A stretch of DNA of 48,009 nucleotides from an uncultured Geobacteraceae bacterium (GCA_903939115.1 CAJAFV010000018.1:1-48009), one strand, 5' to 3'; shown: positions 1-7,891, counted from the first letter of the stretch. Notes: a model not told the origin generated them from the letters alone. Numbers and translations are program-made.

Positions 1-771
1 ACCGACAACTTCGGCGTCACCGGCTACCTGATCACCGAGAGCGCTACAGCTCCGGCAGCAACAGCAACCAGTTGGTCTGCCGCCGCACCGACCAGTTTCA
101 CCTTCTCCGGTGAAGGGAGCAAGACCGCTTACGCCTGGGCCAAGGATGCCGCCGGAAACGTCTCAGCAAGTAAAGCGGCCACAACCACAATTACTCTGCC
201 TGACATAGCAGCACCGACCATCGGCGCCTTTACGCTACCGACAACATCAACATCACTGACCGTGCCGGTCTCCGGCCTTGCCGCCACCGACAGCTTTGGT
301 GTCACCGGCTACCTGATCACCGAAAGCGCCACGGCACCTGCTGCCACTGCAACCGGTTGGTCTGCCACCGCACCGACAAGTTTCACCTTCTCCACTGAGG
401 GGAGCAAAACTGCGTATGCCTGGGCCAAAGATGCCGCCGGCAACGTTTCTGCAGCGCGGACGGCAACCGTTACCATTACCCTGCCTGACGTAGCCGCACC
501 GACCGTCGGCACCTTTACGCTGCCTGCAACCGCAACCGCACTGACCGTGCCGGTATCCGGACTTGCCGCCACCGACAACTTCGGCGTCACCGGCTACCTG
601 ATCACCGAAAGCGCCACGACACCGGCTGCCACCGCAAGCGGCTGGAGCACCACCGCACCGGCCAACTTCACCTTCTCCGGCGAGGGGAGCAAAACCGCGT
701 ATGCCTGGGCCAAAGATGCCGCCGGCAACGTTTCTGCAGCGCGTACAGCAGCCGTTACCATTACCTTGCCT
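1..771 (+). repeat. Tandem 285-bp coding repeat, about 2.7 copies
   Basis: The sequence ACCGACAACTTCGGCGTCAC at base 1 recurs at 571, with a close variant at 286. The period is therefore exactly 285 bp (95 codons). Copies 1-285, 286-570 and 571 to about 771 are highly similar at the DNA level, and the third breaks off where the last domain begins. Copy number is likely to vary between strains by recombination, and more copies may lie upstream. Confidence 0.9.
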
Positions 772-1065
772 GTTGTTACACCAAGCCCAACAGCAGACGT
801 CACTCCTCCGACTATTACCTTCAGTTCGCCCAGTTCAAATTATGTAACTGGTTCCTCTATCAGTATAACCGCGTCTGCTACCGACGATGTTGCAGTAACA
901 AAAATGGAACTCTACGTTGATGGGAATTTAAAGTTAACGACTGGCACCAGTTCACTCAAAACAAAATTGAGTATTACCAAAGGTGTGCATGAAATAGTGG
1001 TTAAGGCCTACGATGCTGCTAATAATGTGGCGACATCTTCAAAAACGGTGAGAAGGCTCTTCTAG
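1..1065 (+). CDS. Ig-like repeat surface protein, 3' part only
   Basis: The frame is open from base 1 to the TAG at 1063-1065, so the gene starts upstream of the window and the first Met at 262 is internal. The visible 354 residues are two full and one partial copy of a 95-residue Thr/Ala-rich module (core motifs FGVTGYLITES and AYAWAKDAAGNVS). These are followed by a different last domain of about 90 residues, beginning near DVTPPTITFSSP, that looks like a bacterial Ig-like/cadherin-type beta-sandwich ending in AYDAANNVATSSKTV. Such modules are normally extracellular spacers in secreted or outer-membrane proteins. No anchor, sorting signal or enzyme domain is visible in this part, so the function depends on the missing N-terminal region. 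It converges on the cytochrome oxidase genes, with a shared hairpin terminator between them. Confidence 0.85.
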   Translation, partial: TDNFGVTGYLITESATAPAATATSWSAAAPTSFTFSGEGSKTAYAWAKDAAGNVSASKAATTTITLPDIAAPTIGAFTLPTTSTSLTVPVSGLAATDSFGVTGYLITESATAPAATATGWSATAPTSFTFSTEGSKTAYAWAKDAAGNVSAARTATVTITLPDVAAPTVGTFTLPATATALTVPVSGLAATDNFGVTGYLITESATTPAATASGWSTTAPANFTFSGEGSKTAYAWAKDAAGNVSAARTAAVTITLPVVTPSPTADVTPPTITFSSPSSNYVTGSSISITASATDDVAVTKMELYVDGNLKLTTGTSSLKTKLSITKGVHEIVVKAYDAANNVATSSKTVRRLF

Positions 1066-1088
1066 GATTTAGAACTAATATTCGACAC

Positions 1089-1130
1089 AACCGAAAAGGG
1101 CTCAGGATTTCTCCTGAGCCCTTTTCGGTT
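1089..1130. terminator. Bidirectional intrinsic terminator
   Basis: There is a perfect 18-bp stem (1089-1106 with 1113-1130) around the 6-nt loop ATTTCT. The arms begin AACCGAAAAGGG and end CCCTTTTCGGTT, so both strands have T-rich stem ends. It lies between the convergent Ig-repeat gene (+) and ccoP-like gene (-) and can serve both. Confidence 0.85.
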
Positions 1131-1150
1131 GCATGAAATAGTTTCAATCT

Positions 1151-1645
1151 TTATTTCAACGTAAGTACAAATTCAACAAGACCTTCAACCTGCTCCTTGT
1201 CAACCTGACTGTTGAATGCCGGCATTCCACCCGGACGCCCTTCTAAGATTGTTTTGGTGAGGTCTAACCTTGATTTGCCATATTTATATTTTGAGATTGT
1301 CAGATCGGGACCGACTCCCCCTTTGGCACTTTCACCATGACACGCGACACAGAGACTTGCATAAAGCTTTTTGCCAACGGCTACATACGCCTCAACCTTG
1401 TGACCGCCGCTCCCTTGATACGCCGCACCTGTAGCCTCAACCGACTTGTGAGCGACCTGTCTCTGATTATCTCGCGCTTTCTTTGCTGCATCAGCCTCAG
1501 TTTGTGAGCTCCAACCGCTAAACAGGTAATAACCCATAAAAATTACGCCCCATACCGCCAGTACGGTAAAAAAAATCCGAAAAACTGCAGGAGAACTTTT
1601 CTCATCACGATATGTTATTCCATCATACTCATGTTGTTTCGACAT
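1151..1645 (-). CDS. ccoP: cbb3 oxidase CcoP-like subunit, single haem c
   Basis: This 164-residue protein starts at the ATG at 1645, which has GAGGAG 8 nt upstream; an earlier in-frame ATG at 1681 has no such site. Residues 1-20 (HEYDGITYRDEKSSP) and one membrane helix at about 22-44 match the N-terminus of CcoP. A single cytochrome c domain follows, with C99-x-x-C102-H103 and probable axial Met141 in GGMPAF. Standard CcoP has about 300 residues and two haem c groups, so this is a half-length form. It would sit in the inner membrane with its haem in the periplasm, passing electrons to CcoO/CcoN. It is last in the ccoNOQP operon. Alternative reading: a stand-alone membrane-anchored cytochrome c replacing CcoP. 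Confidence 0.85.
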   Translation of the reverse strand: MSKQHEYDGITYRDEKSSPAVFRIFFTVLAVWGVIFMGYYLFSGWSSQTEADAAKKARDNQRQVAHKSVEATGAAYQGSGGHKVEAYVAVGKKLYASLCVACHGESAKGGVGPDLTISKYKYGKSRLDLTKTILEGRPGGMPAFNSQVDKEQVEGLVEFVLTLK

Positions 1646-1667
1646 ATGTCCACTCCTCGAATAAGAA

Positions 1668-1808
1668 TTAGTCGTCCTCAAGCATCCTGTGTTTGGGCTC
1701 TTCCAGCTTCTGCTTACGGTTCTTTTTTAACGTTGAGACGGCAATTGCAACCAGAATAGACAGTAAAAAACCTGTCAGCAGCAGAAATAAGAAGCGGGCA
1801 TCAAACAT
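1668..1808 (-). CDS. ccoQ: CcoQ-like small membrane subunit, 46 aa
   Basis: A 46-codon frame begins at the ATG 1808-1806, whose A is shared with the ccoO stop (TGATG), and ends at TAA 1668-1670. The product begins MFDARFLFLLLTGFLL, giving one hydrophobic helix at residues 5-25, then a basic segment KKNRKQK and an acidic tail ending LEDD. Size, single helix and position between ccoO and ccoP match CcoQ/FixQ, the small subunit that stabilises cbb3 oxidase. Sequence similarity in this family is poor, so the assignment rests mainly on position and topology. Expression is probably coupled to ccoO through the overlap. Confidence 0.75.
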   Translation of the reverse strand: MFDARFLFLLLTGFLLSILVAIAVSTLKKNRKQKLEEPKHRMLEDD

Positions 1809-2689
1809 CACTTAGTATCCAGCTTGATATAGGTTACCAGCTTCCATATTTTTTGTTCATCAAGCGCTGCGCCAAAAGTGGGCATACCGTTGGCTTCAAT
1901 TCCGTTTGAAATGATTTTAAACAGGTCAGCATCCGATTTTGCAGAACCTTTCAATGCAGGTCCAAGAGTACCTTCACGTTTTTCGCCATGACATGAAGCA
2001 CACTGTTGCTTGTAAATTGCCTCAGCTTCTTCTTTGACAGCCTTGACATCGGTGTACGGATTATTAAGAACTGCAGGAACCAGTACTGCCGCTTCAGCTT
2101 TTTTGACCGGAATATCGGTCCCAAGCTTACGCATGTAGGCAATAATAGCATCCATCTCACTCTTACCCTTGAGATCATCCAGATCAGCCTGTGTATACGG
2201 GAACTTGAGCAACTTCATCTTCCGCTCGGAATAAGTAGTGTCAAGCGCCTGGTTCAGGAACGCGTAGGACGGCATGTTTGATGCGGGGACAACCGACTGC
2301 GGGTTTTCCATATGCTTACGATGCCAGGCACCTTTTGGATCCGGATATTTCAGGCCGATACGAGCCAAATCCGGACCGGTACGGCGTGAGCCCCACAGGT
2401 GTGGACGGTCATAGAAGAACTCCCCCGACTTCGAGTAACCTCCGCCGTTACCATAGCGTTCAACATCTGCAGCGAGGGTTCGCACTACCTGTGAATGGCA
2501 GTTGTTGCACCCTTCTCTCATGTAGAGGTCTCGCCCTTCCTGCTGCAACGGCGTGTAAGGTTTTACTTCGGCAATCCTGTCACCAGGGCCATTAATCCAT
2601 TTAAATGGGGCTATCATGGTAACCGATGTACCGACCATAATAACGACAAAAGCCAGAATGATAAAAATAACGGGATTTTTCTCCAACAT
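1808..2689 (-). CDS. ccoO: cbb3 oxidase CcoO subunit fused to a second cytochrome c domain
   Basis: The start is the ATG at 2689, preceded by GAGGA 7 nt upstream; an ATG at 2746 would run into ccoN. The 293-residue protein has an N-terminal membrane helix (about 8-28) and a CcoO core with C61-NN-C64-H65, RTGPDLARIG and probable axial Met139 (SNMPSY). A linker at about 195-220 leads to an extra C-terminal cytochrome c domain with C230-AS-C233-H234 and Met269 (NGMPTF). Typical CcoO is about 200 residues with one haem c. The total for the complex is still three c haems, because the neighbouring CcoP-like protein has only one. The stop overlaps the ccoQ start. Confidence 0.92.
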   Translation of the reverse strand: MLEKNPVIFIILAFVVIMVGTSVTMIAPFKWINGPGDRIAEVKPYTPLQQEGRDLYMREGCNNCHSQVVRTLAADVERYGNGGGYSKSGEFFYDRPHLWGSRRTGPDLARIGLKYPDPKGAWHRKHMENPQSVVPASNMPSYAFLNQALDTTYSERKMKLLKFPYTQADLDDLKGKSEMDAIIAYMRKLGTDIPVKKAEAAVLVPAVLNNPYTDVKAVKEEAEAIYKQQCASCHGEKREGTLGPALKGSAKSDADLFKIISNGIEANGMPTFGAALDEQKIWKLVTYIKLDTK

Positions 2690-2714
2690 AGTATCGTCCT
2701 CGTTTGTATTTAAT

Positions 2715-4118
2715 TTATTTCGCTTTGGCAGTCGGTGAATTTTCACCTTTCTGGAACGTCTTGTAGATATTGTAGATAAAAACGATTAAACCGGCCAGGT
2801 AGATAAAACCGCTAATGGCCCTGATTTTGTAATACGGGAAGATGGCAATCATTGTTTCCATAAAACTGTAGTGCAGCGTTCCGTCAGGATTTGTAGCAAG
2901 CAGCATACTTCCCTGCTGAACACCGGCGATCCACATGGTTATTGAGTAGATCAACTGACCAATCAGAACGAGCCAGAAGTGGATATTAGCAAGTTTTACA
3001 CTATAAATTTCGGTTTCACTCAACGTAGTCGTCACATAATAGGTGGCACCAAACAGAATCATAGAGACCCAACCCATCGTACCCATATGGACATGTCCCG
3101 GAACCCAATCGGTGAAATGGATAAATGCCGAAAAAGAGCGAATAGACTGCATTGGCCCCTGCAGCGTCTGTAAGCCATAAAAGGTGATACCGACGATCAT
3201 GAATTTGACCAGATAATTGGTCTTCATTTTTTCCCACTGGCCATTCATGGTCAGATAGCCATTCATTACCGCTCCCCAGGAAGGGGCAATCAACATGATC
3301 GATAAAGCCATTGCCACAGTCTGAATCCAGTCAGGCACCGGTGTCCAGAGCAGATGATGCGCACCGGTCCAGAGGTACATGAAGATCAGACTCCAGAAAG
3401 CAATGATCCCCATACGGTGGCTGTATATCGGATTATTTGTTATTTTCGGGAGGAAGTAATAAAAGATGGCCAGAGGAGGTACGGTGAGAACCATAGCCAC
3501 GGCATTATGGCCATACCACCACTGGACATTGGCATCATTGGTACCGGAAAAGGCCGAATAAGACTTGAACAGGTGGAGTGGCATTCCCAGATTGTTGACT
3601 ACATAGAGTACCGTGACGCCGACCAGAGCCGCCATGATATACCAGAGAGAGATATACATCTGCTCTTCCTTACGCTTAAGGATCGTCATGAACACATTAA
3701 TCGAAAACAGCACCCAGAGAATGGCAACCACAATTGCCAACGGCCATTCCAGCTCAGCGTACTCCTTGGTGCGGTTGATCCCCATTGCCAACGTTACAGC
3801 AGCAGAAGCAATAGCAACATTGAAGATCCAGAGCGTTACCCGTGCCAGCTTTGGACTCCAAAGCGGCGTTTTGGTAAGTCGCTGGGTGATGTAAAAAAAC
3901 ATGGCGATAAAACTACCGATACCCCAGCCGAAAATACCGGCATTGGTGTGGATCGGCCGCAGACGACCATACGTCAAATAAGGCGCGACATTCAGTTGCG
4001 GCCAGGCCAGCTGCAGGGAAATCAGGATACCGACCACGACAGCAATCGTCCCCCATATGATGCTCCAGGTGATGAAACCTTTTACCGAGTCATCCACATA
4101 CTGCGTTGGTGCTTTCAT
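2715..4118 (-). CDS. ccoN: cbb3-type cytochrome c oxidase catalytic subunit CcoN
   Basis: This 467-residue polytopic protein reduces O2 at the haem b3/CuB site and pumps protons. The ligands line up with Pseudomonas stutzeri CcoN at a constant offset of -3. They are His57 and His344 for haem b, His342 for haem b3 (GHVHMG), and His204, His254 and His255 for CuB (WWYGHN, TGAHHL). Tyr248 takes the place of the helix-VII tyrosine cross-linked to His204. The start ATG at 4118 has AGGAGAGG upstream. It is the first gene of ccoNOQP, with a 25-nt gap to ccoO. The assembly genes ccoGHIS are not in the window. In a mainly anaerobic lineage this high-affinity oxidase fits microaerobic respiration or O2 removal. 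Confidence 0.97.
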   Translation of the reverse strand: MKAPTQYVDDSVKGFITWSIIWGTIAVVVGILISLQLAWPQLNVAPYLTYGRLRPIHTNAGIFGWGIGSFIAMFFYITQRLTKTPLWSPKLARVTLWIFNVAIASAAVTLAMGINRTKEYAELEWPLAIVVAILWVLFSINVFMTILKRKEEQMYISLWYIMAALVGVTVLYVVNNLGMPLHLFKSYSAFSGTNDANVQWWYGHNAVAMVLTVPPLAIFYYFLPKITNNPIYSHRMGIIAFWSLIFMYLWTGAHHLLWTPVPDWIQTVAMALSIMLIAPSWGAVMNGYLTMNGQWEKMKTNYLVKFMIVGITFYGLQTLQGPMQSIRSFSAFIHFTDWVPGHVHMGTMGWVSMILFGATYYVTTTLSETEIYSVKLANIHFWLVLIGQLIYSITMWIAGVQQGSMLLATNPDGTLHYSFMETMIAIFPYYKIRAISGFIYLAGLIVFIYNIYKTFQKGENSPTAKAK

Positions 4119-4253
4119 GCTTCCTCTCCTTCGTGGAATAGCGTTTCAATGCAAATTAATATTCGATCTGTTTTTTAAGTTGCTGTTTAACATAAAATTC
4201 AAAAAAATCCGAAACAATTCTACATCGGCTGACAACTTTACGACTAAGAACGT

Positions 4254-4291
4254 AAAAAAACAGTCATCCCCAAAACCAGCGGGGATGACTG
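4254..4291 (-). terminator. Intrinsic terminator after cydAB
   Basis: A perfect 11-bp stem (4261-4271 with 4281-4291, arm CAGTCATCCCC) has a 9-nt loop. On the minus strand it is followed directly by seven T residues (4254-4260). It lies 31 bp past the cydB stop and separates cydAB from the ccoN operon, so ccoNOQP needs its own promoter between 4119 and 4253. I found no convincing FNR-type palindrome there. Confidence 0.9.
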
Positions 4292-4322
4292 TTAGAAACA
4301 GTGCTGCCTGCATCCAGACACG

Positions 4323-5378
4323 TCAGTAAGCGTCTGGATTCTCCAGAACATCAGCTTCAGTAACTCTTGCCCTGAATAGTCGATAAACCCATATTTTATA
4401 GGCTATAACTGTCGGAACAAAAATGCCGGCCACGACAGTCATGATTTGCAGCGTCAACAGACTGGACGAAGAGTTGAAGATAGTCAAGTTGGAGGCCGGG
4501 TCGATGTTGGAGGGGATCAGGTTGGGGAACAACCCGGTTACACCGGTAAAGACAACAAATACTATGGTCAGGCAGGAAAAGAGAAAAGCCATGTGGCACG
4601 ATCCCTTCGTGATATAAAGCTTGACCAGCAGCAACGACACAACGGCAATCAGCGGAACGATCAACAGAACCGGGGCTTTAAGGTAGTTGACGTACAGTTT
4701 GGTTGCCGGGTAGGTGTAGGCAAGAAAGGCAACCGCAACAACCAGAAGCGGAAACCAGAGTTTTCCGGCCAGTTCGGCGCCACGCCTGCTAAGGTCGCCG
4801 GTTGACTTTATAGCAGCATAGAGCGAACCGTGCACGGCAAAGAGCAGCACAAACAGCACACCGGTCAGCAGGCCATAGGGATTGAGCAGGCCGATAAGGG
4901 TGCCGTCATACGTGAAGTTGATGGCGGCAAAGTCGTTTCTCATCGGAATGCCCTTGAAGATATTACCGAAGGCGACACCAAACAGTAATGCCGGAAGAAA
5001 GCTGGAAACGATAATAGCGATATCCCAGGAACGTCTCCATACGGCACTGTCGATTTTGCCCCTGAATTCGAAGGAAACTCCTCGGACTATCAGGGCGAAG
5101 AGCAACAGTACCAGTGCCGAATAAAGGTTACTGAACATAAGTGCGTAGGTGGTTGGAAAAGCGGCAAAAGTGGCACCGCCGGCAGTTACGAGCCAGACTT
5201 CGTTGCCGTCCCAAACAGGACCGACAGAGTTGATCAGCACTCGTTTTTCAGTGTCGTTCCTGGCCAGGAAACCTGACATGAAACCGGTGCCCAGAACGAA
5301 ACCGTCCAGCATGAAATAGACTGCCCACAATACTCCCCACAGCACGAACCAGATAATTTGGAAAATGGATATATCCAT
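4323..5378 (-). CDS. cydB: Cytochrome bd quinol oxidase subunit II
   Basis: The 351-residue membrane protein has the CydB hallmarks: FMLDGFVLGTG near residue 25, the conserved DGNEVWLVTAGGATFAAFP segment near residue 57, and about nine hydrophobic helices. CydB pairs with CydA to form the haem b/d quinol:O2 oxidoreductase of the inner membrane. The gene starts 3 nt after the cydA stop, and the end of cydA supplies the GGGAGGGG ribosome site. Length is slightly under the E. coli protein (379). The last residues ENPDAY are soluble. An intrinsic terminator follows at 4254-4291. Confidence 0.96.
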   Translation of the reverse strand: MDISIFQIIWFVLWGVLWAVYFMLDGFVLGTGFMSGFLARNDTEKRVLINSVGPVWDGNEVWLVTAGGATFAAFPTTYALMFSNLYSALVLLLFALIVRGVSFEFRGKIDSAVWRRSWDIAIIVSSFLPALLFGVAFGNIFKGIPMRNDFAAINFTYDGTLIGLLNPYGLLTGVLFVLLFAVHGSLYAAIKSTGDLSRRGAELAGKLWFPLLVVAVAFLAYTYPATKLYVNYLKAPVLLIVPLIAVVSLLLVKLYITKGSCHMAFLFSCLTIVFVVFTGVTGLFPNLIPSNIDPASNLTIFNSSSSLLTLQIMTVVAGIFVPTVIAYKIWVYRLFRARVTEADVLENPDAY

Positions 5379-5381
5379 GAG

Positions 5382-6728
5382 TTATCCCCTCCCTTGAACA
5401 TTGATGATGTTGGAAAGGTCATTATCTGGACCCTTTTTGGCATATTTGACCAGCAGGTAGATGTCGATTGCACCCAGTAAGCCGTAAAGTACGGTGAAAC
5501 CAATCAGTGACAATACCACCTGCGTGGTGCTGATCGATTTTGAAACCGCATCGGAAGTTTTCATAACGCCGTAGACGATCCAGGGTTGACGCCCAATCTC
5601 CGCCACAAGCCAGCCCAACTGCTGTGCCAGATAGGGTGCCGGAATCGCGAAGACCATCAGAGTCAGAAAACCGCGATGATCGGTAAAATTCTGTTTACGA
5701 CACATGATGACGCTCGCCAGACTGACCAGAAGAATAAATATACCCAGTACAGCCATCACTCGGTAGCTGTAATAGGTGGGAGCAATCGGCGGCCTGAGTT
5801 CCTTGGGAAAATCTTTCAGCCCCTTGATCTCGGCGTTGACATCCTTGAAGGCCAGAAAGCTGAGCATCTTTGGAATACGCAGCATCTCGATTGAGTTGCG
5901 CTCCTGTGAGACATCAGGCACCATGAGAAGGTTGAAACTCGCGCCTCTCGTAGTTTCCCATACCGATTCCATGGCAGCAAATTTGGTGGGCTGTGTTTTC
6001 GCGATATCGACAGAGTGAAAGTCGCCGGTCAGGACGACGAGCAGACTGCTGACCAAGGCAAAAGTTGCTGCCATCTTGAAGGAACGTTTAAAAAAAGCCG
6101 TTTCGTTATTACGCAGAAGATGCCAGGCGGAGACACCCATGATCACAAAAGCGGCCAGGACGTACCCTGACGTCAGTGTATGACCGAACTTGATCAACCC
6201 GTAGGGGTTGGTGAGAATGGCCACAAAATCACTCATTTCTGCACGGTTGTTACGCAGAACATATCCAACAGGATGCTGCATCCAGCCATTGACCAGAAGA
6301 ATGACAAGAGCCGAAACATTAGTTGCAATGGCGGTCAGCCAGATTGAAAGCGCATGGGCTTTTTTGGACAGCTTGTTCCAGCCAAAGATCCACACTCCGA
6401 TAAAGACTGATTCAAGGAAGAAAGCCACCGTGGCCTCAATTGCCAGAGGTGCGCCTGAGATATCACCGACGTAGCGTGAAAACTCTGACCAGTTCAGTCC
6501 AAACTGAAACTCCATAGAGATGCCGGTAACAACTCCCAGGGCAAAATTGATCAGAAACAGCTTACCCCAAAATTTAGTCATGCGCAGCCACATCACGTCT
6601 CCTGTGGTTACATACTTCGTCTCCATCCAGGCTGTCAGGATCGAAAGGCCCAGAGTGAGGGGCACAAAGATCCAGTGGAACATTGCGGTTGCCGCAAACT
6701 GCCACTGACTGAGCGTTACTACATTCAT
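5382..6728 (-). CDS. cydA: Cytochrome bd quinol oxidase subunit I
   Basis: The 448-residue subunit carries the haems and quinol site of cytochrome bd. His18 (AMFHWIF) and His183 (FGHTLTSGY) match the axial histidines of E. coli CydA. VVLTGDFHSVDIAKTQPTK lies at the start of the periplasmic Q-loop, and EIGRQPWIVYGVMKT is the conserved C-terminal motif. At 448 residues against 522 in E. coli it is a short-Q-loop form. The ATG at 6728 has GGGAGG 5 nt upstream. It heads cydAB; the cydDC genes required for maturation are about 4 kb away on the same strand, separated by ompW and a two-component system. Confidence 0.97.
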   Translation of the reverse strand: MNVVTLSQWQFAATAMFHWIFVPLTLGLSILTAWMETKYVTTGDVMWLRMTKFWGKLFLINFALGVVTGISMEFQFGLNWSEFSRYVGDISGAPLAIEATVAFFLESVFIGVWIFGWNKLSKKAHALSIWLTAIATNVSALVILLVNGWMQHPVGYVLRNNRAEMSDFVAILTNPYGLIKFGHTLTSGYVLAAFVIMGVSAWHLLRNNETAFFKRSFKMAATFALVSSLLVVLTGDFHSVDIAKTQPTKFAAMESVWETTRGASFNLLMVPDVSQERNSIEMLRIPKMLSFLAFKDVNAEIKGLKDFPKELRPPIAPTYYSYRVMAVLGIFILLVSLASVIMCRKQNFTDHRGFLTLMVFAIPAPYLAQQLGWLVAEIGRQPWIVYGVMKTSDAVSKSISTTQVVLSLIGFTVLYGLLGAIDIYLLVKYAKKGPDNDLSNIINVQGRG

Positions 6729-6896
6729 ATTTCCTCCCTTGTATAGTTTATTACCGCTTGCGTGTTACCCGGTAAACTGCTTGAATTAATATGTCCTGGT
6801 TAACGGCAGGATTGTTGCCAATGTGCATTGTTCGTGGGGTTCTTTACGTTGACAGCCCGACACCCTAGCAGAAGTTTCAGCATGACGCAAGCATTA
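6729..6896 (-). promoter_or_regulatory. cydA: cydA upstream region with small palindrome
   Basis: This 168-bp stretch between cydA and the ompW hairpin must hold the cydAB promoter. The clearest element is the short palindrome TTACCCGGTAA (6765-6775), 37 nt upstream of the ATG; it could be an operator. I found no good -35/-10 pair and no TTGAT-N4-ATCAA FNR box or clear Rex box. Assignment as regulatory is inference. Confidence 0.3.
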
Positions 6897-6930
6897 CGCC
6901 AAAACGGATCTTTATTGTCCCGTTTTGGCG
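6897..6930 (-). terminator. Hairpin after ompW, probable terminator
   Basis: A perfect 11-bp stem CGCCAAAACGG/CCGTTTTGGCG with a 12-nt loop lies 11 bp beyond the ompW stop. On the minus strand the stem is followed by TAATGCTT rather than a clean T-run, so termination may be partial. It separates ompW from cydAB. Confidence 0.55.
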
Positions 6931-6940
6931 CAGGTTTAAA

Positions 6941-7558
6941 TTAGAAGCGGTAACCGACACCAATACCGAACAGATTGGGATTAAGATCCAAATCATATTT
7001 GGTTCCGTTAACCCTGATCTTTGTATCGGCTTTGATATACTTATAGTCAAGGTTGAAATAAAGATTGTCTTTGAACTTGATATCGACACCGGCCTGTGCG
7101 GCCCAACCAAAACTGTTATCTACCTTGAAATCAGAAACTCCATTAAATTTGGATTCAAACGGTATGGTATAGTTCACGCCTACACCGACATAAGGGCTGA
7201 TTGTGTTACCTGCGAGCGGATGATACTTGACCGTAAGAGTTGGTGGAAGGAGCCAGGTGGAACCAACGAGTTGACCATCCGCATCTGATTTTATATCATG
7301 CTTGCTAACCCCTAAAATCAATTCCGTTGAGACATTCTTAAGGAAAAAATATTCCAGATCGAGTTCAGGTATTATGTTGTCGTTGACTTTGAACTTTGCC
7401 GCGCTAAGTTCGTTGTCAAAGTCTTCAGCCGGCATGACATAAATTGCCCTGATGCGCACACCGAATTTCTTTAAGTCCTCCTCTGCGCGTGCAATCGTAG
7501 CAAACCCCATCGCCATTACCAATGCCATCACCAGTACACCGCTCAACCGCTTTTTCAT
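6941..7558 (-). CDS. ompW: OmpW family outer-membrane protein
   Basis: The start is the ATG at 7558 with AAGGAG 7 nt upstream. An in-frame ATG at 7657 would add 33 unlikely residues. The 205-residue protein begins with a Sec signal peptide (MKKRLSGVLVM, hydrophobic core, ARA cleavage site near residue 24). The mature part has OmpW features: alternating amphipathic strands, KYHPLAGNTISPYVGVGVNY in the middle, LNPNLFGIGVGYRF at the end, and a terminal Phe typical of BAM-assembled barrels. OmpW is a small eight-stranded barrel for hydrophobic solutes and is often tied to respiratory state. The long upstream region holds several possible control elements, and the adjacent gene pair encodes a response regulator and kinase. 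Confidence 0.9.
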   Translation of the reverse strand: MKKRLSGVLVMALVMAMGFATIARAEEDLKKFGVRIRAIYVMPAEDFDNELSAAKFKVNDNIIPELDLEYFFLKNVSTELILGVSKHDIKSDADGQLVGSTWLLPPTLTVKYHPLAGNTISPYVGVGVNYTIPFESKFNGVSDFKVDNSFGWAAQAGVDIKFKDNLYFNLDYKYIKADTKIRVNGTKYDLDLNPNLFGIGVGYRF

Positions 7559-7581
7559 AATGAACTCCTTCTTCCGTTTTT

Positions 7582-7654
7582 TTGAGGGTGCTACCCTCAA
7601 TGCAAAATCATATGCAACAAAGGACAAAAACGATTGTTTTAATCCTTTGTTGCA
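7582..7654 (-). promoter_or_regulatory. Two inverted repeats in the ompW leader
   Basis: Just before the ompW ribosome site there is an 8-bp stem with a 3-nt loop (TTGAGGGT GCT ACCCTCAA, 7582-7600). Behind it is a perfect 12-bp inverted repeat TGCAACAAAGGA (7613-7624) / TCCTTTGTTGCA (7643-7654) around an 18-nt AT-rich spacer. The hairpins lack a following T-run on the minus strand, so they look like leader-RNA structure or an operator rather than terminators. Function is inference. Confidence 0.4.
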
Positions 7655-7685
7655 CACAAAAAAAAGTGCATTGCATCTACAATCG

Positions 7686-7715
7686 TATTAAGCACTAATT
7701 AAAGGGAGCTGTCAG
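7686..7715 (-). promoter_or_regulatory. Candidate ompW promoter
   Basis: On the minus strand CTGACA (7710-7715) and TTAATA (7686-7691) are 18 bp apart. The -35 is good and the -10 poor, as expected for an activator-dependent promoter. The 13-bp direct repeats at 7735-7770 would then lie at about -57 to -92. Confidence 0.3.
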
Positions 7716-7734
7716 TCAGCGAAAGCCTGTTTTA

Positions 7735-7770
7735 TTTGTAGGACAAATGGCGGGATTTTTGTAGGGCAAA
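7735..7770. promoter_or_regulatory. 13-bp direct repeat, candidate response-regulator site
   Basis: TTTGTAGGACAAA (7735-7747) and TTTGTAGGGCAAA (7758-7770) differ at one base and are spaced 23 bp apart, about two helical turns. Each copy is itself a near palindrome (TTTGT/ACAAA). They lie between a NarL-type response regulator gene and ompW, upstream of the candidate ompW promoter. This is the arrangement expected for an activator dimer site. The rest of 7771-7891 shows nothing recognisable. Confidence 0.45.
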
Positions 7771-7891
7771 AAAACCTGATGAATCATATGTGGCTGCCGA
7801 TGGAGTGAGGATACAGGCATCATATGAGCTGGATACAGTATGTTCCGAGATTAATAACGAGAAACAATGGGTGGGAATTGCATGACAGATT

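Noticed and set aside
309..803. Minus-strand open frames across the Ig repeats
   Set aside because: They repeat with the same 285-bp period and mirror the biased Ala/Thr codons of the real gene, and no start site supports them.
3354..4178. A 274-codon plus-strand frame over ccoN
   Set aside because: It is a shadow of the complete ccoN, rich in unlikely residues and without any domain.
4119..4253. FNR-type or sigma54 promoter before ccoN
   Set aside because: No TTGAT-N4-ATCAA dyad and no GG-N10-GC element could be found. Only weak -35/-10 pairs are present.
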